Positions 8,801-15,546 of a stretch of 35,816 nucleotides of DNA are shown piece by piece. The notes beneath the pieces were generated by a model that did not search any database, was not told the DNA's origin, and saw nothing but the letters and a program-made list of their open reading frames with translations. Source of the stretch: Deltaproteobacteria bacterium (lineage in GTDB: Bacteria > Myxococcota > Myxococcia > Myxococcales > 40CM-4-68-19); the NCBI GenBank assembly GCA_005879535.1, contig VBKI01000079.1, forward strand, positions 1 through 35,816, in the 5' to 3' direction. Made by a program: the position numbers and the translations under genes. Numbering within the stretch: the first letter of the stretch is position 1; each line of letters starts with the position of its first letter.

Positions 8801-9099
8801 TCGTGGAAGAGATTGGTATCGGGATGCTCGTCGCGCGTCTCCATCCGCTCCTCGCACCACATGGCAGCGGCCATGAGCGCGTTGACGGCGCCCGCAGATG
8901 CGCCGGTCACCGCGGCGAGATCGGTGCCGCGATCGGAGGCCCGCAGATAGCGGACGATTGCCCAGGTCAAACCGGCTTCGTAGCTGCCCAGGCTGACGCC
9001 GCCGCTGATGGTGAGGGCGAGCTTGCCCCGCGCCCCGGAAGGCGGTGGCGCGGCGAGCAACGCGAGGGCGAGAAGGATCATCGCTCTGCGTATTGACAC
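5842..9099 (-). CDS. Large exported patatin-like phospholipase
   Basis: A 1085-residue protein. Residues 1-23 are a signal peptide with an Arg pair then a long Leu/Ala stretch. The patatin core occupies about 26-330. The oxyanion loop SGGVSLGSYEAG is at 32-43, nucleophile Ser68 is in GASAG (66-70), and the catalytic Asp298 is in YIDGG (296-300). Patatins hydrolyse acyl esters of phospholipids. The core is interrupted by Cys-rich segments (for example LCDCSLRCP near 248). The remaining roughly 750 residues are an Ala/Leu/Arg-rich helical region followed from about 950 by a strand-rich end, suggesting surface or outer-membrane association. GTG at 9099 is preferred because the later ATG at 9081 would remove the charged n-region. 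Confidence 0.87.
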   Translation of the reverse strand: MSIRRAMILLALALLAAPPPSGARGKLALTISGGVSLGSYEAGLTWAIVRYLRASDRGTDLAAVTGASAGAVNALMAAAMWCEERMETRDEHPDTNLFHDLWAPVGLEDLLPDDPSAFTAADGVFTAAPLERAFQRLREEVFESNALRFKPGCSVSVGLTVTRDRPEERTIAGLPARRQRFVIPWRFEVDRAGQARIVSAPLTSDRDSGDVQLLLGERRGLSGIGALQVTQAALASGAVPFAFRPRQLCDCSLRCPEEEIVRDGVCEGPEVGQSITSLSCEAIQPAGSRQLCKRNYIDGGIFDNAPIGLAVDLAEASGGLALPFAPTAYLFVDPDHRRLSPIVDRPARAGLTAPAELIANLIGTARATELARSIRDERWQRTTQSTLSDLAQLQSEASAIQEEMARVADASGAAPAASDDQLLRSPRRESLGSFLLLCLGKLGRAVDQAGDLAAEQFADCAEPIRNGTAGAGDRHARSSPAQTARLASALASVFVSSSRRADQILAELTATSTPFDRQLRLLALIHDVSTIAITSYRFLIGEVPGIAASGLGEAELIQLRRDLLAVAGSGSRLLRATSAMLRVMLSASLLEEQVAGTLPSSAAEARAALAAGLDANLESAALRAMAAASDRIGRLVALAPRLRTLSTRAGTVAADAALLSSANALERQLVLSRRFSPLGGGALLNFSGFLDRPLRDLDFYSGVYDAVVQIATHECEVQGPYPVGDRPAAVFRADAPLLLDASAKETQRCLGQALRAIVDDLGLRRSSRAAFVIAKLSRLEVTAQLGNRSAAALLLAEPAWNWLGDSELPSGDQLGAALLAVTSRTGPCREGAAESLCLADPSFEELLDALQRSGYVPSSPSMREALSDRDRWTAHLAGRLVDRAAAVEIFSSERARRAPSDVVLTGVGLGQLWARRAQRLSGAPALDLDPSTIPARSPEGAHPALLAAAHLLPYRVSLDVVRGGAAFSWIEPALRVTSWFSVESVADLLAIEGSGRVTSIFGLIPTLRARGVSLGVGAQSVFPWNGDGVVTPGVIGRIGLLQERLAITFGIRSLSFGHRDAVVALSVSDLNGLAYWLALWGAARK

Positions 9100-9201
9100 G
9101 CTGTGAGTTGCGCCAGCAAGACGGCATCAGCGCGAAACTTTCGCTCGCGAGCGACATCCCTCAAGGATCGCCCACGGCAGACCCGCCGGTACGAGGAAAC
9201 C

Positions 9202-9504
9202 ATGACCAAAGTCGCGTTGTTCGTCCGTCTGCATGCGAAGCCGGGCAAGGAAGCCGAACTGGAGAAGTTCCTCGCCGGCGCGCTGCCGCTGGCGCAAGGA
9301 GAAAGCTGGACGCCGGTCTGGTTCGCGTTGAAATTCGGCAAGAGCGAGTTCGGTATCTTCGACGCATTCGCCGACGAGGCCGGGCGAAAGGCTCACCTCG
9401 AAGGTCCGATCGCAAAGGCCCTGATGTCGCGCGCAGGTGACCTGCTCGCGCAGCCGCCGAAGATCGAGCAGGTCGATCTGCTCGCAGCGAAAGTTCAAGG
9501 CTGA
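9202..9504 (+). CDS. Antibiotic-biosynthesis-monooxygenase (ABM) fold protein
   Basis: A 100-residue protein starting at ATG 9202, with GAGG about six bases upstream. It begins KVALFVRLHAKPGKEAELEKF, the usual first strand and helix of the dimeric alpha/beta-barrel ABM family, and continues with SWTPVWFALKF and a FGIFDAFADEAGRKAHL strand-helix unit. Many such proteins are quinone or small-aromatic monooxygenases without cofactor, others degrade heme, and many have no known activity. The stop overlaps the start of the ribA-like gene by one base (TGATG), so the two are translationally coupled. Confidence 0.85.
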   Translation: MTKVALFVRLHAKPGKEAELEKFLAGALPLAQGESWTPVWFALKFGKSEFGIFDAFADEAGRKAHLEGPIAKALMSRAGDLLAQPPKIEQVDLLAAKVQG

Positions 9505-10223
9505 TGACCCTCGACGATCTCGTCGAGCGCGACAAGACCCACGACTGCGCCGGCTACGGCGCGGCGGGCGTCTGCGTGCGAATCGAAGCGGTGGCGGAAC
9601 TGCCCAGCCGGTTCGGGCGGTTCCGCATCGTCGCGTTCTGGAACAACCGCGACGGCAAGGAGCACGTCGCGATGGTACATGGGGACGTGATCGGCGCGGA
9701 GGACGTTCCCACCCGGTTGCACTCCGAGTGTCTGACCGGCGACGTCATGGGTTCATTGCGCTGCGACTGCCGCGATCAGCTCGAGGTCGCGCTGCAGCGC
9801 CTGGCCTCGGGGCCGCGCGGCCTGCTGCTGTACCTGCGGCAGGAAGGACGCGGCATCGGGCTGATCAACAAGGTTCGCGCCTACGCCCTGCAGGACCACG
9901 GACTCGATACCGTGGAAGCGAACGTCGCGCTGGGATTTCGCGACGACGAGCGCGACTACGCCATCGCGGCGCACATGATCGCCAGCCTCAACATCAAATC
10001 GGTCCGGTTGATGACCAACAACCCGAACAAGATCCGCCAGCTCGAGCAGCACGGCGTCCGCATCTCCGGCCGCGTTCCACACGTGATGCCGCCCAATCCG
10101 CACAACCAGTTCTATCTGCGGACCAAAGCGACGCGCTCAGGGCATTACATCGACTTCGACGGAAAGGAGCACCTCGCCGAGCAGGACGAGCCAGTGCTGG
10201 TCGAAGGCATGCCGGGTGGCTGA
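9504..10223 (+). CDS. ribA: GTP cyclohydrolase II
   Basis: A 239-residue RibA. This enzyme opens GTP to 2,5-diamino-6-ribosylamino-4-pyrimidinone 5'-phosphate, formate and pyrophosphate, the first step of riboflavin synthesis. The zinc site is Cys76, Cys87 and Cys89 in HSECLTGDVMGSLRCDC. The LRQEGRGIGL loop is at 111-120, with the family Arg116. MTNNPNK comes later and binds the guanine side. It stands alone, without RibB, RibD or RibH nearby, and it is coupled to an ABM-fold protein. It is slightly longer than E. coli RibA (196 residues), with an N-terminal extension of about 20 residues and a C-terminal tail, so specialised riboflavin- or deazaflavin-linked roles cannot be excluded. Confidence 0.95.
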   Translation: MTLDDLVERDKTHDCAGYGAAGVCVRIEAVAELPSRFGRFRIVAFWNNRDGKEHVAMVHGDVIGAEDVPTRLHSECLTGDVMGSLRCDCRDQLEVALQRLASGPRGLLLYLRQEGRGIGLINKVRAYALQDHGLDTVEANVALGFRDDERDYAIAAHMIASLNIKSVRLMTNNPNKIRQLEQHGVRISGRVPHVMPPNPHNQFYLRTKATRSGHYIDFDGKEHLAEQDEPVLVEGMPGG

Positions 10224-10314
10224 GGGCGGAGGCGGTCAGCCGTCCGCACGGCTGCTGGGCGGGACCCTTCCGCTTCCTCGATCGCGGGCGCACCGTGCAC
10301 TCGGAGGTATGCAA

Positions 10315-10740
10315 ATGACCAAACCTCTTGCGGTGCATGACGCGAAAGTCACCGACACGGTCTGGCTCACGCTACGCCTGGTGTTTGGATTGGTGCCCAT
10401 CGTCGCCGGTCTTGACAAGTTCACCAACCTGCTCGTCGACTGGTCGAAGTACCTCGCACCCTTCATTGCGCACATGGTGCCGGCCCACGGGTTCATGATC
10501 GTAGTGGGCATCATCGAAATCGTCACGGGCATCGGCGTGCTCTTCACGCCGTGGACCAGGATCTTCGCCGCGATCGTCGGGATCTGGTTGATCGGAATCG
10601 CGCTGAATCTGCTGATCGCCGGCTTCTACGACATCGCGGTCCGCGACGTGGTGATGGCCCTCTCGGCGTTCTGCCTGGCACGGCTCACGGCGCCGGCGGC
10701 GGAGCGGGCGACAGCGATGCGCCCCGCCGAGGCACGGTAG
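10315..10740 (+). CDS. DoxX-like membrane protein
   Basis: A 141-residue integral membrane protein with four predicted helices: LRLVFGLVPIVAGLDKF, then FMIVVGIIEIVTGIGVLF, IFAAIVGIWLIGIALNLLI, and a final VVMALSAFCLARL segment. The G-L-D-K-F element after the first helix and the overall size fit DoxX/DoxD-like proteins. ATG 10315 is chosen because GGAGG lies seven bases upstream; an ATG at 10309 is too close to it. Function is unknown; relatives are linked to thiol or sulfur redox work at the membrane. It lies 91 bases after ribA. Confidence 0.8.
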   Translation: MTKPLAVHDAKVTDTVWLTLRLVFGLVPIVAGLDKFTNLLVDWSKYLAPFIAHMVPAHGFMIVVGIIEIVTGIGVLFTPWTRIFAAIVGIWLIGIALNLLIAGFYDIAVRDVVMALSAFCLARLTAPAAERATAMRPAEAR

Positions 10741-10877
10741 CGCCGCTGCCGGACCGCAGGCGCGGCGTCCCGATGCGCGTCACTTGCTGGCGCTCTTCCC
10801 CAGCTGCGCCGCGCATTTCCGCCACCTTGCGCTGACATTTCGACGACGACGCATCTCCGCAAGGAACTCGACGCGCC

Positions 10878-11807
10878 ATGTCCATGGACATTCTCGACGC
10901 CATCGGAAACACGTCGATGGTCAGACTTCGCAAGATCATTCCACCGGGCTACGCCGATGTCTTCGTGAAGCTCGAGTGGGAGAACCCCACCGGCAGCCTC
11001 AAGGATCGGATGGCGCGGGCGGTGATCTCGCGGGCGGAGGACGACGGCCGACTGAAAGCCGGCGATACCGTCGTCGAATACACCGGTGGCAGCACGGGGA
11101 CGGCGCTTGCATTGGTCTGCGCGGCGAAAGGGTACCGTATCCGGATCGTCAGCTCCGATGCCTTCAGCCGGGAGAAGCTGGACCACATGGCGGCGCTCGG
11201 GGCGAAGCTGACGCTCGTTCCAAGCGAGGGAGGCCGAACCACCAAAAAGCTGATCCTGGACATGATCGAGGCCGCGCGTGCGCTGAGCCAGCAGCCGCAC
11301 ACGTACTGGACCGATCAGCTCAACAACCAGGACAGCATCGCCGGCTATTTCTCGCTGGCCGAGGAGATCTGGACTCAAACGAAGGGGGAGATCGACGCGT
11401 TCGTTCACTCCGTCGGCACCGGCGCTTCTTTACGCGGGGTGGCGACCGCGCTGAAGCGATACAAAGCGGGCATCCGGATCGTCGCCGTCGAGCCCGGGGA
11501 ATCCCCGGTGTTGCAGGGGGGTCAGCCAGGGCCTCACAAGATCGAAGGAGTCGGGATTGGCTACGTTCCTCCGCTCTGGGATCCTGCGCTCGTCGATGAA
11601 ATCGTCGCGGTCGATACAGACGACGCGAAGGACATGGCCAGGCGCATCGCACGCGAGGAGGCCCTCTTCGCGGGGACGTCTTCCGGAGCCAACGTCCTCG
11701 CCTCGATTCGGGTGGCGGAGAAGCTGGGACCACGCGCCAAAGTGGTCACGCTGTTGGCCGACTCCGGCCTGAAGTACCTGAGCACCGATGTGTACAGGAG
11801 AGGATGA
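10878..11807 (+). CDS. Cysteine-synthase-like PLP enzyme
   Basis: A 309-residue fold-type II PLP enzyme. The PLP lysine is Lys42 in NPTGSLKDRMA. TGGSTGTALAL near 69 is the substrate-carboxylate loop. SVGTGASLRGVA is the phosphate-binding loop, and GTSSGANV lies near the C-terminus. O-acetylserine sulfhydrylases and cystathionine-beta-synthase relatives share these motifs. The NPTGSLKD form, rather than NPGGSVKD, sits between CysK, CysM and related amino-acid enzymes, so the donor and acceptor are not assigned. There is a choice between ATG 10878 and ATG 10884; AAGGA lies about 13 bases before the first. The gene ends four bases from the convergent arsenate-reductase fusion. Confidence 0.88.
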   Translation: MSMDILDAIGNTSMVRLRKIIPPGYADVFVKLEWENPTGSLKDRMARAVISRAEDDGRLKAGDTVVEYTGGSTGTALALVCAAKGYRIRIVSSDAFSREKLDHMAALGAKLTLVPSEGGRTTKKLILDMIEAARALSQQPHTYWTDQLNNQDSIAGYFSLAEEIWTQTKGEIDAFVHSVGTGASLRGVATALKRYKAGIRIVAVEPGESPVLQGGQPGPHKIEGVGIGYVPPLWDPALVDEIVAVDTDDAKDMARRIAREEALFAGTSSGANVLASIRVAEKLGPRAKVVTLLADSGLKYLSTDVYRRG

Positions 11808-11811
11808 GCGG

Positions 11812-12891
11812 TCATGTCCCGAGCGCGCGCAGGTCCCGGCTCTCCAGGACCCGCGTGGGCGCGCCTTTCCGCGCGGCGCGAATCATCGCGCGACCCAGTT
11901 CCTCGGTGCTGATCACCGTCCCCGGCGCGATTGCGCGCATCAACAGGAAGAGCGGCCGAAAGAAGGCATAGGCGACCCGCGTCCAGCGCGTCTTCGAGAT
12001 TTCGCCGTTCATCGCGCGCAGCGCGCCCAGACGGACCATGTACGCGGACGGGAACAGTTCGAGCAGCGCGTCCTCGGTGTGCTTCTTCACCTGCGCCCAC
12101 ATCGCCCTTCCGCCTGTCCCCGCGCCCGACACGTAAACGAACGTCATCGCCGGATTGATCGCCGCAAGCGTCCGCGCCCAGCCCAACGTCAGGTCGTAGG
12201 TCAGGCGCGTGTAGTCCGCCTCGCTCATTCCGGCCGCCGATACCCCGAGGCAGAAGAAGCAGGCGTCGTATCCTTGCAGGTCCGCGCCGGCCACGCCGAA
12301 GTCGAACAGATCTTCGCGCACGAGCTCGCGCAGCTTTGGATGCGTCTGCCCGGTAGAGCTGCGACCGACCGCAAGCACGGCCTCGACGCCGTCGTCGAGC
12401 AAACACTCCCGCAGGACGCCCTGCCCCACCATTCCCGTCGCGCCGAAGAGGATGATCTTCATGTGGTCACGACGATTAGCTACGAATCCGGTCCGTTGCC
12501 ACCGTTCGGCGGTGAGCAGCGCAGTGACGCGCACGCGTATCTCGTCGCGGATACGCCGGACTTCCTCCAGCGGCTTCCCCTTGGGGTCTGACAGCGGCCA
12601 ATCGTCCCGCCGGAGACCCGGCACCGCCGGACAGGCATCACCGCACCCCATCGTCACCAGCAAGCTGCCGCGCGTCGCTAGTTCCATCGTCAGGCGCTGC
12701 GGCTTCGCGCCCGACAAATCGATGCCCAGTTCCGCCATGGCCGCGACTACTTCCGGATGGACGCGCTCGCCCGGCTCTGTTCCGGCGGAGACGGCTCGCG
12801 CCTTCGTCCTGTCGGTCATCGAATTGAAGAACGCGGCCGCCATCTGCGAGCGGCCTGCGTTGTGGACGCAGGCGAAGATGACCGTGTTCAC
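11812..12891 (-). CDS. arsC: Arsenate reductase fused to NAD(P)-binding epimerase-like protein
   Basis: A 359-residue two-part protein in one frame. Residues 1-130 are a low-molecular-weight-phosphatase-fold arsenate reductase: nucleophile Cys8 in CVHNAGRSQMAAAF, then LVTMGCGDACPAVPG with Cys83 and Cys87 for the disulfide relay, then DDWPLSDPKGK. Residues 144-359 are a complete Rossmann protein beginning MKIILFGATGMVGQGVL, with a G.TGM.G nucleotide loop and a FVYVSGAGTGG strand, like NmrA/YwnB-type oxidoreductases. The second part starts with its own ATG (12462) after an 11-residue linker and could also be made separately, though no strong ribosome-binding site precedes it. GTG 12891 starts the fusion. 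No ArsR, ArsB or Acr3 gene is in view. Confidence 0.85.
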   Translation of the reverse strand: MNTVIFACVHNAGRSQMAAAFFNSMTDRTKARAVSAGTEPGERVHPEVVAAMAELGIDLSGAKPQRLTMELATRGSLLVTMGCGDACPAVPGLRRDDWPLSDPKGKPLEEVRRIRDEIRVRVTALLTAERWQRTGFVANRRDHMKIILFGATGMVGQGVLRECLLDDGVEAVLAVGRSSTGQTHPKLRELVREDLFDFGVAGADLQGYDACFFCLGVSAAGMSEADYTRLTYDLTLGWARTLAAINPAMTFVYVSGAGTGGRAMWAQVKKHTEDALLELFPSAYMVRLGALRAMNGEISKTRWTRVAYAFFRPLFLLMRAIAPGTVISTEELGRAMIRAARKGAPTRVLESRDLRALGT

Positions 12892-12918
12892 GACGTGGAT
12901 CGCAACGGCGGAACGCCG

Positions 12919-13287
12919 TCATTCCTCGGGCGGAGAAGGTTGAGGCCGGGGAGCAAAGAGCGAACCGACCAATGGAAGCGAGGCGAGCTCATCACGAGCC
13001 AGCCGCATTGCGCTCATGGCAGCCTGGAGGAACAGCTCCTCCTGGTATGCGAGGCAGTGAGCGGCAATCCGAGCGAGCCAGAGTGAGCTCAGAAAAACGA
13101 CCACCCCCAAGGCGCCAATTGCCCAGACGAGGGCCGGAGGGGCACCGAGCTCGCGCACGACCAGCCAGAGCAGAACCGCCGGCCCACCGAGAGCGACCGC
13201 GAAGAACCCTTCGTAGATCGCAGTCGCAACCATGTAGGTGATGTAATTCACCCGCCGACGATACGAGCCGGAATGCAGGTTCGTCAA
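12919..13287 (-). CDS. Small membrane protein of unknown function
   Basis: A 122-residue frame with two hydrophobic helices, one covering about residues 18-44 (YMVATAIYEGFFAVALGGPA onward) and one covering VWAIGALGVVVFLSSLWLA. These are followed by an amphipathic cytoplasmic-looking tail ending in a Pro/Glu-rich segment. The start is uncertain: TTG at 13287 gives a short basic N-terminus, while ATG at 13233 begins at the first helix. Neither has a clear ribosome-binding site. It lies 27 bases upstream of the arsenate-reductase fusion and may be co-transcribed with it. I do not recognise a family. Confidence 0.6.
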   Translation of the reverse strand: MTNLHSGSYRRRVNYITYMVATAIYEGFFAVALGGPAVLLWLVVRELGAPPALVWAIGALGVVVFLSSLWLARIAAHCLAYQEELFLQAAMSAMRLARDELASLPLVGSLFAPRPQPSPPEE

Positions 13288-13375
13288 CGAAAGGACTTCG
13301 CCGTAGCCGCTAGTTGACCGGCTGCGCGGTTCCGTTCCGCAGCGACGCCTCGATCGGCGCTGGTTTCAATGCGGC

Positions 13376-13783
13376 TCACGGGGAACTGACGGACGTAGTC
13401 CGCCAGAATTGTTCGAGCGGCGCGGCGTATCCGGGCGCGAGGTGCACGCTGTCGCATTCCGACCTCGTCATCCAGCGAAACTCGACGTGCTCGGAGCTGA
13501 GGACGATCTCGCCGCGCCTGTGGCGGCAGAGAAAAGCCACGAGAAACACGAAGTCCGTGCGCCGCGGCGGCTCCGGCAGCCTGATCCAGGCGAGGATCGG
13601 ACGCTCGACCTCGACCTCGAGAGACGGGCCAAGCTCTTCCCTGAGCTCTCGCCGCAACACCGCGACTGGCGACGAGGTCTCTTCACCGACCTCGATTCGC
13701 CCTCCAGGCAGCTCCCAGTACTGCTCGCCTTCGGCCTCGCGCACGAGCAGCAGGCGGCCATCACGGATGAGAAAGGCCTTCAT
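13376..13783 (-). CDS. Nudix hydrolase with lengthened Nudix box
   Basis: A 135-residue Nudix protein. It starts MKAFLIRDGRLLLVRE, then YWELPGGRIEVGE, and the catalytic helix RRELREELG (44-52) supplies the Mg-binding glutamates. Between the G-x5-E part and R-E-L-R-E-E there are ten residues where the standard box has seven, so the loop before the catalytic helix is three residues longer. Nudix enzymes split nucleoside diphosphates linked to a second group; the substrate is not predictable here. It shares a direction with the membrane protein downstream, 88 bases away. Confidence 0.87.
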   Translation of the reverse strand: MKAFLIRDGRLLLVREAEGEQYWELPGGRIEVGEETSSPVAVLRRELREELGPSLEVEVERPILAWIRLPEPPRRTDFVFLVAFLCRHRRGEIVLSSEHVEFRWMTRSECDSVHLAPGYAAPLEQFWRTTSVSSP

Positions 13784-13876
13784 CGCAACCTGGAATCGCT
13801 GCAGCGCGGCCGTGCATCACCTCCGCAGGCGACTGAAGGTACACGGCGAAGGCCGCCCCTGCTAGCATCGCGCTAG

Positions 13877-14449
13877 ATGAAGACGCTGTTCGACTTCTTC
13901 CGCGAGCGATTCAACCAGCGGGGCACGCTGCCCTTCGCGCCCGGGCCCCACATGATCCAGAGCGCGATGCGGGCGCTCAAGAGCGGCGCACCGGAGGAGA
14001 CCATCCTCGCATGCCTCCTGCACGACGCCGGGTTCGCGCTGCACGCGCCCGATCACGGCTACTGGGGCGCGCAGTTGGTTGCGCCTTACGTTTCCGAGAA
14101 GGTGGCGTGGGCCATCCGCTACCATCAGGCGCTTCGCTTCTATCCCGACCCGGAGGTCGGGTACGAATACCCTGAGTCGTACCGGAAAATCTTTGGTCCC
14201 GATTACGTACCCGAGCCGTACATCGAGGCAGCGTACCGCGAGGCGCGCAAGCACCGCTGGTACATGGAGGCGCGCCTGGTCACGCTGAACGACGAGTACA
14301 GTTTCGACCCGGAAGCGTCGGTCTCGCTCGAGCCGTTCGAAGACATCGTGGGACGCCACTTCCGCCAGCCGCGCGAAGGTCTGGGGCAAGACGGCAGCGC
14401 GGTCGCGCACATGTGGCGCACGATCGCGAATCCAGCACGCCCGCTTTGA
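13877..14449 (+). CDS. PhnZ/MIOX-like HD-domain protein, putative diiron oxygenase
   Basis: A 190-residue HD protein. The segment HMIQSAMRAL (His25) leads into CLLHDAGF (His49, Asp50), then His60 in DHGYWGAQLVAPYVSEKVA, His83 in IRYHQA, and Asp139 in LVTLNDEYSFD. These six residues match the ligand order of the mixed-valent diiron oxygenases PhnZ and myo-inositol oxygenase. The His25-to-HD spacing (24) equals that of PhnZ as I recall it. Simple HD phosphohydrolases need only four ligands. The C-terminal segment FEDIVGRHFRQP and AHMWRTIANPARPL looks strongly conserved and defines a subfamily. The substrate is unknown; no phosphonate genes lie nearby. Confidence 0.75.
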   Translation: MKTLFDFFRERFNQRGTLPFAPGPHMIQSAMRALKSGAPEETILACLLHDAGFALHAPDHGYWGAQLVAPYVSEKVAWAIRYHQALRFYPDPEVGYEYPESYRKIFGPDYVPEPYIEAAYREARKHRWYMEARLVTLNDEYSFDPEASVSLEPFEDIVGRHFRQPREGLGQDGSAVAHMWRTIANPARPL

Positions 14450-14472
14450 GCGGCAGCCGCCTGAGTCACCGG

Positions 14473-14883
14473 TTACGGTATGACCTCAGGTGACCATTCG
14501 CTCCCCGGGGAGTAACGATCGCGACCCGAGGTAACGGAGAACTCGCCGAAGGGCACATCCGCAGGCTTGTGAGTGATCGTACCCGAGAGCGTGCTCCCGC
14601 TCAGGTGTCCCAGGAAGCGGAGCTTGTCAGTCTCGAAACGGACCTCGTCGCCCTGCACATCGACGTTCTCGAGCGGCCGACTCCTCACTCCCGCCACCGA
14701 ACGCCACTCCCCGCGATAGGCGCCGTTTTCGCTCTCGATGTCGAGCGAGAGCGGCTGCAACGAGCCGTCCCGATCGATTTCGCCGACCCAATGCCCGGAG
14801 GCAAAATCACGCTGCCGCATCGTCTGAGCACCTGCGCAACCTGCCAGCGCAACCAGGATCGCCATCATCGTCCATTTCGTCAT
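14473..14883 (-). CDS. Predicted lipoprotein with lipocalin-like beta domain
   Basis: A 136-residue protein with a clear lipoprotein signal ending ILVALAGCAG (lipobox Cys16). The mature part alternates strands and turns (HWVGEIDRDGSLQPLSLDI, then GAYRGEWRSV, then RFLGHLSGSTLSGTITH), a pattern seen in small calycin/lipocalin-like lipoproteins that bind ligands or sit on the outer membrane. ATG 14883 has GGGAGG six bases upstream. It lies 77 bases downstream of the TetR gene and may belong to the same transcript or have its own promoter in that gap. No named family. Confidence 0.78.
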   Translation of the reverse strand: MTKWTMMAILVALAGCAGAQTMRQRDFASGHWVGEIDRDGSLQPLSLDIESENGAYRGEWRSVAGVRSRPLENVDVQGDEVRFETDKLRFLGHLSGSTLSGTITHKPADVPFGEFSVTSGRDRYSPGSEWSPEVIP

Positions 14884-14960
14884 AACGACCTCCCGTCCAT
14901 CGGTGCGGACATCCGCAACGGTTGAAGATGACCGGTCGTCTTAAAGGATGCGAAAAAAAC

Positions 14961-15539
14961 TCAGGCCAGGATCTTCGAGAAGGTGACCTTGAGGAACAGA
15001 TCCAGCGGCGCCCTGCCCTTTTCCACCTTGGCCCGCACCATGGCCCCTTCCCAGGCGTGGACGACGAACTCCGCCAACGCCTTGGGCGAGAAGGTCGCGG
15101 AGATGGCACCATCCTTCTGCGCCTCGGCGATCACGACGGCAATCGCAGCGCACCATCCGGCAAACGCCTCGCGGACCTGTCCGCGAACGAGTGAGCTCTG
15201 GGTGGACAGCTCGGCCCCGAAATTTCCCAGCAGGCACCCGGCCGAGAACCCAGCCTCGATGACGGCCTGGTTGAGACTTTCGAAGTATTTTCGGAGCCGT
15301 CGCAGCGGCGGCAGTTTCGCGTCCTGCAGGATGCTCAGGCGCACCCTGCCCTTCTCCCGGTACCTCCGCACCGCCTCGGCGGCCAGCGCTTCCTTGCTCT
15401 CGAAGTGGTTGTAGAAGGAGCCCTTCGGGGCACCTGCGGCGTCAGTGATGTCCTGCACGCTGGTCGCGTTGAAGCCCCTCCGATGCAGCGTTTCCAGACC
15501 GGCGGAAAGGAGCTCTTCGCGAACGCTGGACCTTGGCAC
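14961..15539 (-). CDS. TetR-family transcriptional regulator (last gene of the stress unit)
   Basis: A 192-residue TetR repressor. The N-terminal helix-turn-helix (about 20-50) reads TSVQDITDAAGAPKGSFYNH, followed by FESKEALAAEAVRRY. The C-terminal domain is of the TetR_C type seen in AcrR/YcdC-like and Dps-linked regulators. The start is taken as GTG 15539: the frame is open further to an ATG at 15638, but that stretch overlaps dps out of frame. A GAAGGG sequence formed by the last codons of dps lies about ten bases ahead of the GTG. Only seven bases separate dps from this gene, so it probably autoregulates or feeds back on the operon. The inducer is unknown. Confidence 0.88.
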   Translation of the reverse strand: MPRSSVREELLSAGLETLHRRGFNATSVQDITDAAGAPKGSFYNHFESKEALAAEAVRRYREKGRVRLSILQDAKLPPLRRLRKYFESLNQAVIEAGFSAGCLLGNFGAELSTQSSLVRGQVREAFAGWCAAIAVVIAEAQKDGAISATFSPKALAEFVVHAWEGAMVRAKVEKGRAPLDLFLKVTFSKILA

Positions 15540-15546
15540 CTTCGGA

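Noticed and set aside
7442-9157. A 571-codon minus-strand frame inside the patatin-like gene
   Set aside because: It overlaps the catalytic part of the patatin frame out of register and is Arg-rich without motifs.
14460-14490. Short inverted repeats (CCTGAG/CTCAGG and GTCACC/GGTGAC) between convergent genes
   Set aside because: The arms are only six bases with long loops and exclude one another; this is expected by chance in such sequence.
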